The translations under genes and the position numbers were made by a program. Below, piece by piece: positions 52,318 to 60,349 of a DNA stretch of 64,000 nucleotides. How positions within the stretch are numbered: position 1 is the first letter of the stretch; each line of letters starts with the position of its first letter. The DNA is taken from the NCBI GenBank assembly GCA_963848355.1, contig CAWKDG010000001.1, positions 62,001 through 126,000 on the forward strand, read 5' to 3'. Under the pieces are notes generated by a model that was not told the DNA's origin, made no database searches, and saw only the letters and a list, made by a program, of their open reading frames with translations. The DNA comes from CAWKDG01 sp963848355 (GTDB lineage: Bacteria; Actinomycetota; Acidimicrobiia; Acidimicrobiales; UBA8190).

Positions 52318-53538
52318 ATGATCTTCGTAGGGGTGGACTGGGCCGAGGCCCACCACGACGTGTACGTGGAGGACGAGGACGGCAAACGCCTCGGTGGCGG
52401 CCGTCTTCCCGAAGGAGTGGAGGGCATCGCCCGGTTCCATGACCTGGTCGGTGACCACGTCGAGGAACCCGGTGAGGTGGTCATCGGGATCGAGACCGAC
52501 CGGGGCCTGTTCGTGACGGCGCTGGTGGCCGCCGGCTACGAGGTGTTCGCCGTCAACCCGATGTCGACGTCGCGTTACCGGGACCGACACTCGACTTCGG
52601 GGGCCAAGTCCGATCCTGGGGACGCCAAAGTGCTGGCCGACATGGTCCGCACCGACCGCCACAACCACCGACCCGTGGCCGCCGACTCCGAGACGGTGCA
52701 GGTGGTGAAGGTGCTGGCCCGGGCCCATCAGACGATGGTGTGGTCGAGGAAGCGCCAGACGAACCTGCTGCGCTCGACGCTGCGGGAGTTCTATCCGGCC
52801 GCTCTGGTCGCCTTTGACGACCTGGCCAGCGGCGATGCGCTCGAAGTGCTTCGCCTAGCGCCGACCCCCGAGCTGGGCCGGACCATGTCACAGTCGAAGA
52901 TCGCCGCCGCCTTGCGCCGAGGCGGCCGTCAGCGCCGGATCGACGACAGGGCGGCCGAGATCCAAGAGGCTCTGCGGGCTGAGCAGCTCGCCGCACCGGC
53001 GGCGGTGTCGAGCGCCATGGGGGCGTCGGTGACCGCCAGTGTGGCCGTGATCGCCACCATGGTGGCCCAGATCGCCACCCTGGCCGGGGAGCTCGAAGCG
53101 GGTTTTGAACAGCACCCGGATGCCGAGGTGGTCCGATCCCTGCCAGGACTGGGGACCATCCTCGGCGCCCGGGTGCTGGGCGAGTTCGGTGATGAGCCGA
53201 ACCGCTATGGCACCCCCAAGTCTCGCAAGAACTACGCCGGCACGTCACCTATCACCCGGGCGTCGGGGACCAAGCGGGTGGTGCTGGCCCGCTTCGCCCG
53301 GAATCACCGTCTGGGTGATGCCATCTACCTGTGGGCCTTCGCTGCCCTCACCGCCTCACCTGGCGCCCGGGCCCTATACGACACCCGACGAGCGGCAGGT
53401 GACACCCATCACGCCGCTCTCCGGGCCCTCGGGAACCGACTGGTCGGCATCCTCCACGGCTGCCTCGAGAGCCACACGGCCTACGACGAGACCATCGCCT
53501 GGGCCCACCGGACGGCTCCCCTTGCCGAAGTTGCTTGA
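52318..53538 (+). CDS. IS110-family transposase (DEDD recombinase)
   Basis: 406 residues, intact. The RuvC-like DEDD residues are Asp7 (GVDWAEAHHDV), Glu59 (IGIETDRG), Asp99 and Asp102 (SDPGDAKVLADMVR). The C-terminal Transposase_20-type domain is seen as SLPGLGTILGARVLGEFGDE and NYAGTSPITRASGTKRVVLA, which carries the family's conserved Ser. ATG 52318 follows GAGGAGAGG. The gene is undamaged, so the element may be active or recently arrived. Confidence 0.94.
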   Translation: MIFVGVDWAEAHHDVYVEDEDGKRLGGGRLPEGVEGIARFHDLVGDHVEEPGEVVIGIETDRGLFVTALVAAGYEVFAVNPMSTSRYRDRHSTSGAKSDPGDAKVLADMVRTDRHNHRPVAADSETVQVVKVLARAHQTMVWSRKRQTNLLRSTLREFYPAALVAFDDLASGDALEVLRLAPTPELGRTMSQSKIAAALRRGGRQRRIDDRAAEIQEALRAEQLAAPAAVSSAMGASVTASVAVIATMVAQIATLAGELEAGFEQHPDAEVVRSLPGLGTILGARVLGEFGDEPNRYGTPKSRKNYAGTSPITRASGTKRVVLARFARNHRLGDAIYLWAFAALTASPGARALYDTRRAAGDTHHAALRALGNRLVGILHGCLESHTAYDETIAWAHRTAPLAEVA

Positions 53539-53556
53539 CAGTTGGAACCGTGGGAT

Positions 53557-53566
53557 ATCTAGAGGT
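53557..53566 (-). repeat. Right inverted repeat of the IS110 element
   Basis: ATCTAGAGGT. Just upstream TTGACA (53535-53540) overlaps the transposase stop and could be an outward -35. Confidence 0.6.
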
Positions 53567-54031
53567 GGGGTGGGGGTCTTTCATGAGCGCCTGATCGTCG
53601 GTCGTTCCCCCGGACTCAGGTGGAATCACCCGAACAGGAGACACCTGTGTACGAGGAAATACCTGGCCAGACCGGCGAGAGTGACGCGAACCGGGGTCGA
53701 ATTCCTCAATCCTGACGATGTGGTGCCGGGAGGTGACCGTCACGATGGCACGGAGGCATTCTACGATGACGACGGTTGAGACTGGGCCGCGTTGGGTAGG
53801 GTACTCACGCAACACAACTGGGGGTGAGGTCGAGAGGGGGAGGTATCGATGTTCGCTGTCCGTTTCTGGCGCGCATCCGTCCGAGCCTCGGACATCACGC
53901 ACCCAGTTCGACACCGCTTGGCAGCACGACCCGAGAAGGATGTAATGAAAAGCAGTGCCCAGACGTTTGGTTAGCAGTACCGCTAGACGACACGGCGCGA
54001 CGCGGTTCCGCCGGTCCCTCAAGGAGGACAT
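53567..54031 (+). other. Intergenic region upstream of the secreted-protein genes
   Basis: 465 bases with no supported gene. TTGAGA (53776-53781) and TAGGGT (53797-53802) are a weak promoter pair with a short 15-base spacer. GTGACCGTCAC at 53734-53744 is a palindrome. AGGAGG at 54022-54027 serves the next gene. Confidence 0.45.
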
Positions 54032-54607
54032 GTGAAAGTAACTCGAAAGCTCATGCTGGCAGCAGGGGCGTTGGTTCTGCCGCTCGCAGCAGTGGCCACG
54101 ATCGGCGTCGGTTCCGCCAGTGCGGCCAGGTCCGGCCAGGTCAACGGCACCGGGCTGGTCAAGTGCACGAAGATCACGGGGACGGTCAACTTCTCCCCAC
54201 CGCTGAAGAACGGTGGCACCGCAGCTGAGACGACCACGGTGACCGCCGCGGCGACGGGCTGCTCCGGTGGCACGCCCAACCCGACGAAGGTGAGCAGCAC
54301 CGCCACCATCACCGGCGGCAACAACGCCTGCACCTCCCTGGCCACGTCGACTCCGCCCACCTTGGCGGGGACGTACCTGCCGGCTGGCTCGCTCAACCCG
54401 AGCTCGACCTCGGGTGGCACGGAGACCGAGCAGACGTCGCCTGACCTCGGCTTCACCATCAGCGGTGCGACCACCACGGGCTCGTTCCCGAGTACCACCA
54501 CCAACATCGTGGTTCAAACCAAGGAGAAGCTTGGGAAGTTCCTGAAGGCCTGCAAGAAGGGCGTCAAGAGCCTCAAGATCACGAAGGGTACAGTCACCGA
54601 TCTGTAA
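54032..54607 (+). CDS. Small secreted beta-rich protein, function unknown
   Basis: 191 residues. Signal peptide KLMLAAGALVLPLAAVATIG with cleavage near GSASAA. The mature part is Thr/Gly/Ser-rich, with four Cys (KCTKITGTVNF; TGCSGG; NACTSLATST; KACKKGVKSLKITKG) that could pair after export. No anchor. It is followed by a strong terminator and then the LAFTG protein, whose expression must therefore be partly separate. GTG start 4 bases after an AGGAGGA site. Confidence 0.8.
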   Translation: MKVTRKLMLAAGALVLPLAAVATIGVGSASAARSGQVNGTGLVKCTKITGTVNFSPPLKNGGTAAETTTVTAAATGCSGGTPNPTKVSSTATITGGNNACTSLATSTPPTLAGTYLPAGSLNPSSTSGGTETEQTSPDLGFTISGATTTGSFPSTTTNIVVQTKEKLGKFLKACKKGVKSLKITKGTVTDL

Positions 54608-54655
54608 AGCATCGCCAAGGAATCCCTGGTAGAACACCAGGGTCCTGAATTACGA

Positions 54656-54697
54656 GGTTTGGGGGCGGGGCCGAGGCCCCGCCCCCAAACCGCTTTT
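54656..54697 (+). terminator. Strong rho-independent terminator
   Basis: GGTTTGGGGGCGGGGCC pairs perfectly with GGCCCCGCCCCCAAACC, a 17-bp stem with a 2-base centre, followed by GCTTTTC. It is the only hairpin in the window with both a long stem and a T-run. Confidence 0.9.
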
Positions 54698-54737
54698 CTG
54701 CAACAGACCGCCACACGGCGGTTCCAGGGGAGGAATT

Positions 54738-56171
54738 GTGAGACGTCCGAAGTCGATCACCCGAAGGCTGGCCATGGTCGGCAGCGCGGCGTTCATCGTG
54801 GGTGGAGTGTTGGTGGGAGCCGCAGCGGTGGCCAGCGCCACCGGGCCGGCGATCACGTTGGCCTTGGTGCCACCCGGCGGGATGTCGAACACAATGCCCT
54901 TCAGTGCTCCCCTGGTAGAGGGCACCGGTTGGGTTCCCGGATCGCAACCGTGGGTCATCGAGTGCAGTGTCGGGACCGGCGAACCGACCATGCCCGTGAC
55001 CGTCCAGGTCACGAATAAGAAGACGGCAACGCTCACGCTACCTATCGGATGCTCGGTTCCGAAGAGGGTGGCGACCAAGGTGACCTCGAACGGCGACCTT
55101 CCCGTCACCTCGTTCCTGGTCGTAGCGGGCACCGTTGGTCCGCCCGGCCCCGGGTCCGCCGGCGCCGATGCTCCCAATTACCCATGTCCGCCGTATGCCG
55201 CCCAAATCCAAGCGGGGACCAACTCCTGCGAGATCGAGGTGCTGGACCAGAACGGGAACAACGCTTCGCAGCCCATCACGTTCGCCACTAATTCGACGCC
55301 GGACACGACCACGACCTCATCGACCACGACGACAACTGCTCCGTGCAACCCGATCAACGGCATTATCTCGGCGCCGATCACGGGCGTGACCAAGGGATCG
55401 GGGACGGCCACGGCCGACCAGGCCGGCGGTGCGGCACCTCCGACCAGCCCTCAGGCGGTCACTTGCATGCTGGGCGGCGATACGGTGACCGTGGCGGCCA
55501 CCGGGCTGTCAGTGGGGAACAATGGCGATGCCTCGATCCTCGAGTGCAACAGCGATCCCAATCAGCCGACGATCAAGTTCCTGACCGCCCAGATCCCCGT
55601 CAGCTGCACGAACGTCACCAAATACCTCATCACGATGACGAGCAACTCGGTGCCGCCGACGGCGTTCACCATCGTGCAGGGAATCACGGGGCCGCCGACC
55701 ACCGGAACCGACAGCACCGGCGGCTCAGCGGCCACTGATGCGGCGAATTATCCCTGTCCTCCCACGGCGCCACAGATCGCCATCGGTGACCAGTGCGTGA
55801 TCGCGGTGGGCACCGCCTACCCGACGGGCAAGCCCAACAACAACGCCGATCAGCTTCCCATTCCGATCGATTGGAACACGGCCGTCATCGCCCAGGGAGG
55901 TGGCACGACGTCGAACAACGCCGCCGCCGCCACCGCGGCAGCGGCCGCCGCCGCGGCCAAGGCCGCCGCCGCCAAGAAGACGGCCACCAAGGCGTCCTCG
56001 GCCTCGTTGGCCTTCACCGGCGCCGGCCCGGGACTGTGGTGGCTGGGAACGCTCGGTGTCCTGCTGATGCTCTTCGGCGCTCTTGCGCTGGTCCTGGTGG
56101 ACGGACCCCGCCGATTCCTGCGCTTCGCCGTGATCCACAGCCGACGGACACGGGATAAAGACATCAGCTGA
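54738..56171 (+). CDS. LAFTG-anchored surface protein with two CPP-containing domains
   Basis: 477 residues. Signal peptide RLAMVGSAAFIVGGVLVGAA. Two related domains follow, each with an Ig-like half and a CPP module: NYPCPPYAAQIQAGTNSCEI and NYPCPPTAPQIAIGDQCVIA. Both have a preceding GxxGPP segment (VVAGTVGPPGPG; IVQGITGPPTTG). The pattern VEGTGWVPGSQPWVIECSV ... SCEIEVLDQNGNN is reminiscent of neocarzinostatin-type folds (inference). A Thr-rich linker divides the domains, an Ala-rich helix precedes LAFTG at about 424, then a hydrophobic helix and a basic tail longer than usual. GTG start after GGGGAGG. Confidence 0.85.
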   Translation: MRRPKSITRRLAMVGSAAFIVGGVLVGAAAVASATGPAITLALVPPGGMSNTMPFSAPLVEGTGWVPGSQPWVIECSVGTGEPTMPVTVQVTNKKTATLTLPIGCSVPKRVATKVTSNGDLPVTSFLVVAGTVGPPGPGSAGADAPNYPCPPYAAQIQAGTNSCEIEVLDQNGNNASQPITFATNSTPDTTTTSSTTTTTAPCNPINGIISAPITGVTKGSGTATADQAGGAAPPTSPQAVTCMLGGDTVTVAATGLSVGNNGDASILECNSDPNQPTIKFLTAQIPVSCTNVTKYLITMTSNSVPPTAFTIVQGITGPPTTGTDSTGGSAATDAANYPCPPTAPQIAIGDQCVIAVGTAYPTGKPNNNADQLPIPIDWNTAVIAQGGGTTSNNAAAATAAAAAAAAKAAAAKKTATKASSASLAFTGAGPGLWWLGTLGVLLMLFGALALVLVDGPRRFLRFAVIHSRRTRDKDIS

Positions 56172-56187
56172 CGCGGTTCTGGTTTCT

Positions 56188-56223
56188 CCCCTCCGTGCTG
56201 ACGGTGACGCCGGCACGGAGGGG
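56188..56223 (+). terminator. 11-bp hairpin after the LAFTG protein gene
   Basis: CCCCTCCGTGC, 14-base loop, GCACGGAGGGG. Perfect stem, no T-run. Confidence 0.6.
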
Positions 56224-56272
56224 GTGATACCGGCCGACCGCGGCGTGACGCCTGCGCTGAGCGACCCTCCGA

Positions 56273-56278
56273 TAGCAT
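56273..56278 (+). promoter_or_regulatory. Leaderless -10 element for the L,D-transpeptidase
   Basis: TAGCAT, 6 bases, then ATG 56285; the same hexamer as before alaS. Confidence 0.55.
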
Positions 56279-56284
56279 CGACGG

Positions 56285-57067
56285 ATGGTTCGCCGACGTC
56301 GGGCGGTACGTGGTATCGGTCTTCTTGCCACCACCGCCGTCGCCCTCGTGCTGGGGGGCTGCGGCGGCGCCGTCACGCAAGCTCGTCATGCAGACGGTGC
56401 CAAGTTCTCACCGAAGGGCACACCGGTCGTCGCCACGGCGGCCGACCCCGACCTCCAGGCCCCGCCGGGGTCCGTGCTGGTGGCCACGGCCACGGTGCCG
56501 TCGGTCCCGATCTACGCCACCCCCCGGGCCCTCGGCGTGTCACAGGCTCTCGCCAATCCCAACCCCCTGGGCGCTCCGCTCACCTTTCTCGTGAACGCCG
56601 TGCAGGGGGGGTGGCTCCAGGTGTATCTCCCCGAACGCCCGAACGAGTCCATGGGGTGGATCGCCCGTTCGAACGTCAGCGTCTCCGCCGACAACGAGCA
56701 CATCGTGGTGAGTCTGAGTGCCCGCCAGGTGAGGCTCTATCGAGCCGGCACCCAGGTCTACGAGGCGTCGGTGGCCGTGGGAGCGCCCGATGCGCCCACC
56801 CCGACCGGCCACTTCTACGTGACCGAGGTCCTGCAGCTCACCGATCCCGGTGACGCCTACGGTCCCTACGCCCTGGGCCTGTCGGGCTTCTCCAACACGT
56901 ACTACTCGTTCGACGGTGGGCCCGGTCAGATCGCCATCCACGGCACCAACCAGCCGTGGGTGATCGGCGGCTACGCCAGTCACGGATGTGTCCGGCTGAC
57001 CAATCCCGACATCACCACGTTGGCCACCCAGGTGTCGGCCGGCACGCCGGTCGACATCGTCGTCTGA
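56285..57067 (+). CDS. L,D-transpeptidase lipoprotein (YkuD domain)
   Basis: 260 residues. The N-terminal lipoprotein signal ends in a lipobox (ALVLGGCGG, lipidated Cys). An SH3-like section (VPSVPIYATPRALG; GGWLQVYLPERPNESMGWI) precedes the YkuD catalytic domain from HIVVSLSARQVRLYRAGTQV. The active site is HGTNQPW followed by SHGCVRLTN with nucleophile Cys235. Forms 3-3 cross-links in peptidoglycan or attaches proteins. Placed beside the sortase substrates, which fits a wall role. Confidence 0.93.
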   Translation: MVRRRRAVRGIGLLATTAVALVLGGCGGAVTQARHADGAKFSPKGTPVVATAADPDLQAPPGSVLVATATVPSVPIYATPRALGVSQALANPNPLGAPLTFLVNAVQGGWLQVYLPERPNESMGWIARSNVSVSADNEHIVVSLSARQVRLYRAGTQVYEASVAVGAPDAPTPTGHFYVTEVLQLTDPGDAYGPYALGLSGFSNTYYSFDGGPGQIAIHGTNQPWVIGGYASHGCVRLTNPDITTLATQVSAGTPVDIVV

Positions 57068-57194
57068 CTCACCTCACTGATCGGCGGACCGACACCAGTC
57101 GGGACGCCTTGACGACTCGGTGGCGCCGATCGCGCACCGATGTGACATGACTGGGATGGTCGAAACGGCAATCCTGGTCCGCGCCGGTGAGGTC

Positions 57195-57200
57195 TAAAAT
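57195..57200 (+). promoter_or_regulatory. Leaderless -10 element for the second sulfotransferase
   Basis: TAAAAT, 6 bases, then ATG 57207; the closest match to consensus among the leaderless promoters here. Confidence 0.6.
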
Positions 57201-57206
57201 CGTCGC

Positions 57207-58061
57207 ATGAGCCCTGGTGTCAGACGTTACGTTCGTTCGGTCATGACAGGGGCGAAAGCGCGAGAGGAGATGCAGGATCGCATCAAACGGTTGGAGCAGC
57301 TGGAGCGGCAGATTGTCGCTCCACGGGTTCCGCCCCCGTGCCCTCCGGGTTGGAAGCACGGAGCACCGGATTTTGTCGGGGTGGGGACCCACAAGGCCGG
57401 GACGACGTGGTGGAACCGAGCTATTTCGTCGCACCCTCAGGTTGAATCTGGACGCAAGGAACTGCACTTCTTCCAGCATCAGTGGAACGAGGAGTTCACC
57501 GACGCCCACATCGAGCAGTACCACCGATACTTTCCTCGACCGGTGGGCAAGATCTCGGGCGAATGGACACCGCGTTACATGCTCGACCCCTGGACGCCCG
57601 AACGACTGAGTAGGGCAGCACCCGATGCTCGTATCCTCGTTCTCTTACGAGACCCGATTGCCCGGTTGCGATCGGGACTGCGGTATCTGGCATTTCGCTA
57701 CCCGGGTCCGTTGCATCCCCGCTTGGTGGTCGAGGCCATCGCGTACGGTCGATATGGCGAGCAACTCGAAAGACTGGCCCGACACTTTCCGCGAGCACAG
57801 GTACTCGTTCTCCAATTGGAGCGATGCGTCGCCGATCCAGAAGGGGAGTTGGCGCGCACCTTTGATTTCATCGGTGTCGACCCCAGTTTTGTCCCTGACG
57901 ATCTCCACGATCCCGTCAATGAGGGTCAGGGTCCCGCATCGTCGGTCCCTTCTGATCTCATTGAATGTGCAAGAGAGTTGTACGTCGCCGACGCCACGTC
58001 GCTCTCTGATTGGCCGGAGATTGATTTAGGGCTTTGGCCTGCAGTGACGCCTCCCCGGTAG
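57207..58061 (+). CDS. Sulfotransferase family protein
   Basis: 284 residues. The phosphosulfate-binding loop is FVGVGTHKAGTTWWNRAISS with the following SHPQV; LVLLRDPIARLRSGLRYLAF is the 3'-phosphate site. Resembles heparan-sulfate-type sulfotransferases (Sulfotransfer_1). N-terminal 40 residues form a helical lead. Less GC-rich than its neighbours in the second half (ttgatttagggctttgg), hinting at transfer. Own leaderless promoter; converges with the polysaccharide operon. Confidence 0.87.
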   Translation: MSPGVRRYVRSVMTGAKAREEMQDRIKRLEQLERQIVAPRVPPPCPPGWKHGAPDFVGVGTHKAGTTWWNRAISSHPQVESGRKELHFFQHQWNEEFTDAHIEQYHRYFPRPVGKISGEWTPRYMLDPWTPERLSRAAPDARILVLLRDPIARLRSGLRYLAFRYPGPLHPRLVVEAIAYGRYGEQLERLARHFPRAQVLVLQLERCVADPEGELARTFDFIGVDPSFVPDDLHDPVNEGQGPASSVPSDLIECARELYVADATSLSDWPEIDLGLWPAVTPPR

Positions 58062-58090
58062 GGGATCGGGTGGCCCACGCCGGAATCCGC

Positions 58091-59050
58091 TCAGCGACCC
58101 GACCGGCGGAACCAGTCCACCGTGGCCGCCAGCCCGTCGGCCAGGGTCACCGGTGTCACGTCGGTGAAGAGCCTGCGCAGGGCGGCCTGATCGGCCTGGG
58201 AGTCCTGGACGTCCCCGGGGCGCCGGGGAGCGTGCCGGCGGGGGAGGGGACGGCTGAGGACCTCCTCGAGGAGGTCCGCCAGCTCCAGCAGCGACACGCG
58301 CGAGCCGAAGGCCAGATTGACGGGGGTGGGGCTGGTCACCCGGCGGCGCAGGGCCTCGGTCAGGACGGCCACCACCGTGCCCACGTAGGTGAAGTCCCGT
58401 GTCTGGCGCCCGTCGCCGTGAATGGTGAGGGGCTCGCCCCGCAGGGCGGCCGACACGAAGGCGGGGATGACGGCGGCGTAGTCGTGGTCGGCGCCCTGGA
58501 GGGGCCCGAAGACATTGAAGAAGCGGAAGGCCAGCACCGGCAGGTTGAACGAGGAGCCGTAGGCGAGCGTGTACGCCTCGGTGGCCAGCTTGCTCGCCGC
58601 ATAGGGGCTGACGGGCAGGGCGACCATGTCCTCGCTCTTGGGCAACGCCAGGTTGGCGCCGTAGACCGACGAGGACGAGGCCACGATGACGTGGGGACCG
58701 CCCCCCCGGCGGGCCGCCTCGAGCACCTCGACCGTTCCGGTGGCGTTGGCCAGGTGGCTGGCCATGGGGTCCTGGACCGACCGGGCCACCGACGGACGGG
58801 CGGCCAGATGGACGACGGCGTCGGCTTCGCTCGTCACCTCGCTTAGGAGCTCGGCATCGAGGATCGACCCCTCGACGAGCTCGACTCCCCTGATCCCGGC
58901 CAGGTTCTCACGTCGTCCGGTCGAGAGGTCGTCGAAGGCGACGATCCGCCCCATGTCGTCGGCGGCGGTGAGGGCCCCGCACAGGTTGGCGCCGATGAAC
59001 CCGGCCCCACCGGTCACGACGATGTGCAGAGGTCGGTCCGGGCGGGTCAC
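58091..59050 (-). CDS. NAD-dependent epimerase/dehydratase (UDP-sugar epimerase type)
   Basis: Extended SDR of 319 residues. NAD loop VTGGAGFIGANLCGAL, catalytic VASSSSVYGANLALP and YAASK, FFNVFGPLQG and TIHGDGRQTRDFTYV. Resembles GalE/WbpP-like C4 epimerases acting on UDP-hexoses or their acids. Last gene of a minus-strand operon starting with the FlaA1-like gene, 9 bases from the dehydrogenase gene. Confidence 0.92.
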   Translation of the reverse strand: MTRPDRPLHIVVTGGAGFIGANLCGALTAADDMGRIVAFDDLSTGRRENLAGIRGVELVEGSILDAELLSEVTSEADAVVHLAARPSVARSVQDPMASHLANATGTVEVLEAARRGGGPHVIVASSSSVYGANLALPKSEDMVALPVSPYAASKLATEAYTLAYGSSFNLPVLAFRFFNVFGPLQGADHDYAAVIPAFVSAALRGEPLTIHGDGRQTRDFTYVGTVVAVLTEALRRRVTSPTPVNLAFGSRVSLLELADLLEEVLSRPLPRRHAPRRPGDVQDSQADQAALRRLFTDVTPVTLADGLAATVDWFRRSGR

Positions 59051-59059
59051 CGCGTGGGA

Positions 59060-60349
59060 TTAGAGCCGCTCGACGTTCGGTCCGTCCAGCCGGTTGCGGG
59101 TGTCGAGGACGAAACGGGCACAGCGGCGCACCAGGTCGTAGTCGAAGGCGTCGTGGTCGGTGACGATGATCACGGCGTCGGCGGCCGTCAGCTCCGACTC
59201 GCTCAACTCGACCACGGCGGTGCCGTGGAGATCGGCCAGATGGGGATCGGCCACCCGCACGTCGGCGCCGAGGGAGGTCAGGAGCTCGACGATCACCGTG
59301 CCGGGCGCCTCGCGGGCGTCCCCCGTGTTCTTCTTGTAGGCCAGGCCCAGCATGAGCACCCGCGAGCCCCGCACGGCCCGCCCCTGGCGGTTGAAGGCGG
59401 CCACCAGCCTCCCCACCACGTAGTCGGGCATGTGGGCGTTCACGTCGTTGGCCAGCTCCACGAAGCGGAAGGACCGGCCCAGGCTGCGGCGGACCTTCCA
59501 CGACAGGTAGCTGGGGTCGACCGGCAGGCAGTGACCCCCGACCCCTGGTCCCGGAGTGAAGCGCAGGTAGCCGAAGGGCTTGGTCGAGGCGGCGTCGATG
59601 GCTTCCCATATGTCGATGCCCAGCTCCCCGGCGAACATGGCCAGCTCGTTCACCAGGGCCACGTTGACATGGCGGAAGGTGTTCTCGAGCAACTTGGTGA
59701 GCTCGGCCTCGCGCGTCCCGGACACGGGCACGGTGGTGTCGACGATCCGGTCGTAGAAGGCGGAGACCGCCGCCAGGGACGCAGGGTCGACCCCCGACAC
59801 GACCTTGGGTGTCGACCTGAGGTCCCATGTGGTATTTCCGGGGTCGATCCGCTCGGGGCTGTAGCCGAGGAAGAAGTCCTCCCCGGCCAGGAGACCCGAT
59901 CCTTCCTCCAGGATGGGGCGCAGCAGCTCCTCGGTGGTTCCCGGATAGGTCGTCGACTCGAGGATCACGGTCGCCCCCGGCCGCAGGTGGCGGGCCACGA
60001 TGGCGGCCGCCGCCTCGACGTGGGCGAGGTGGGGCTGGCCGTCGCGCAGGGGCGTGGGGACGTCGATCACGGCGACGTCGAACCCCGCACAGTGGGACTG
60101 GTCGGTGGTGGGCCGGTAGCGACCTGTCGCCAGGGCACGGGCCAGGGCCCCGTCGGAGATGTCCTCGACGTACGACGTGCCGGCCGACAGGCGCTTCACC
60201 CGTTCGTCGTCCGTATCGAAGCCCACGACGGAGAACCCGGCGTCCAACGCCGCCAGTGCCAGGGGGAGACCCACGTAGCCCTGGCCGATGACGAGGAGGG
60301 TTCCGGGCCGGTCCGGCGAGGCGCCGGCCGGCCGGACCGCTTGTGTCAC
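59060..60349 (-). CDS. UDP-sugar 6-dehydrogenase (WbpA/WecC type)
   Basis: 429 residues. NAD site VIGQGYVGLPLALAALDAGF, linker ILESTTYPGTTEELLRP, substrate region FLGYSPERIDPGN, Lys in AELTKLLENTFRHVNVALVN, nucleophile Cys in GPGVGGHCLPVDPSYLSWK, and C-terminal LMLGLAYKKNTGDAREAPG. Closest in pattern to UDP-HexNAc dehydrogenases rather than UDP-glucose dehydrogenase. GTG start overlaps the stop of the FlaA1-like gene (GTGA), indicating coupling. Produces uronic-acid precursors, giving an acidic polymer. Confidence 0.93.
   Translation of the reverse strand: MTQAVRPAGASPDRPGTLLVIGQGYVGLPLALAALDAGFSVVGFDTDDERVKRLSAGTSYVEDISDGALARALATGRYRPTTDQSHCAGFDVAVIDVPTPLRDGQPHLAHVEAAAAIVARHLRPGATVILESTTYPGTTEELLRPILEEGSGLLAGEDFFLGYSPERIDPGNTTWDLRSTPKVVSGVDPASLAAVSAFYDRIVDTTVPVSGTREAELTKLLENTFRHVNVALVNELAMFAGELGIDIWEAIDAASTKPFGYLRFTPGPGVGGHCLPVDPSYLSWKVRRSLGRSFRFVELANDVNAHMPDYVVGRLVAAFNRQGRAVRGSRVLMLGLAYKKNTGDAREAPGTVIVELLTSLGADVRVADPHLADLHGTAVVELSESELTAADAVIIVTDHDAFDYDLVRRCARFVLDTRNRLDGPNVERL

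Larger units (their letters stand above)
52178..53566 (+). mobile_element. IS110-family insertion sequence, about 1.39 kb
   Basis: Contains one intact transposase gene. Bounded by a perfect 10-bp inverted repeat, ACCTCTAGAT (52178-52187) and ATCTAGAGGT (53557-53566). These may be terminal or subterminal; true ends in this family need comparison of copies. It lies between the sortase promoter and the secreted-protein genes. No target duplication is recognised, as is usual for IS110. Confidence 0.75.

Noticed and set aside
53690..53725. GGTCGAATTCCTCAATCC resembling a tRNA T-arm
   Set aside because: The loop is not TTCRAAT, the stem does not pair, and no acceptor, D-arm or anticodon arm fits around it.
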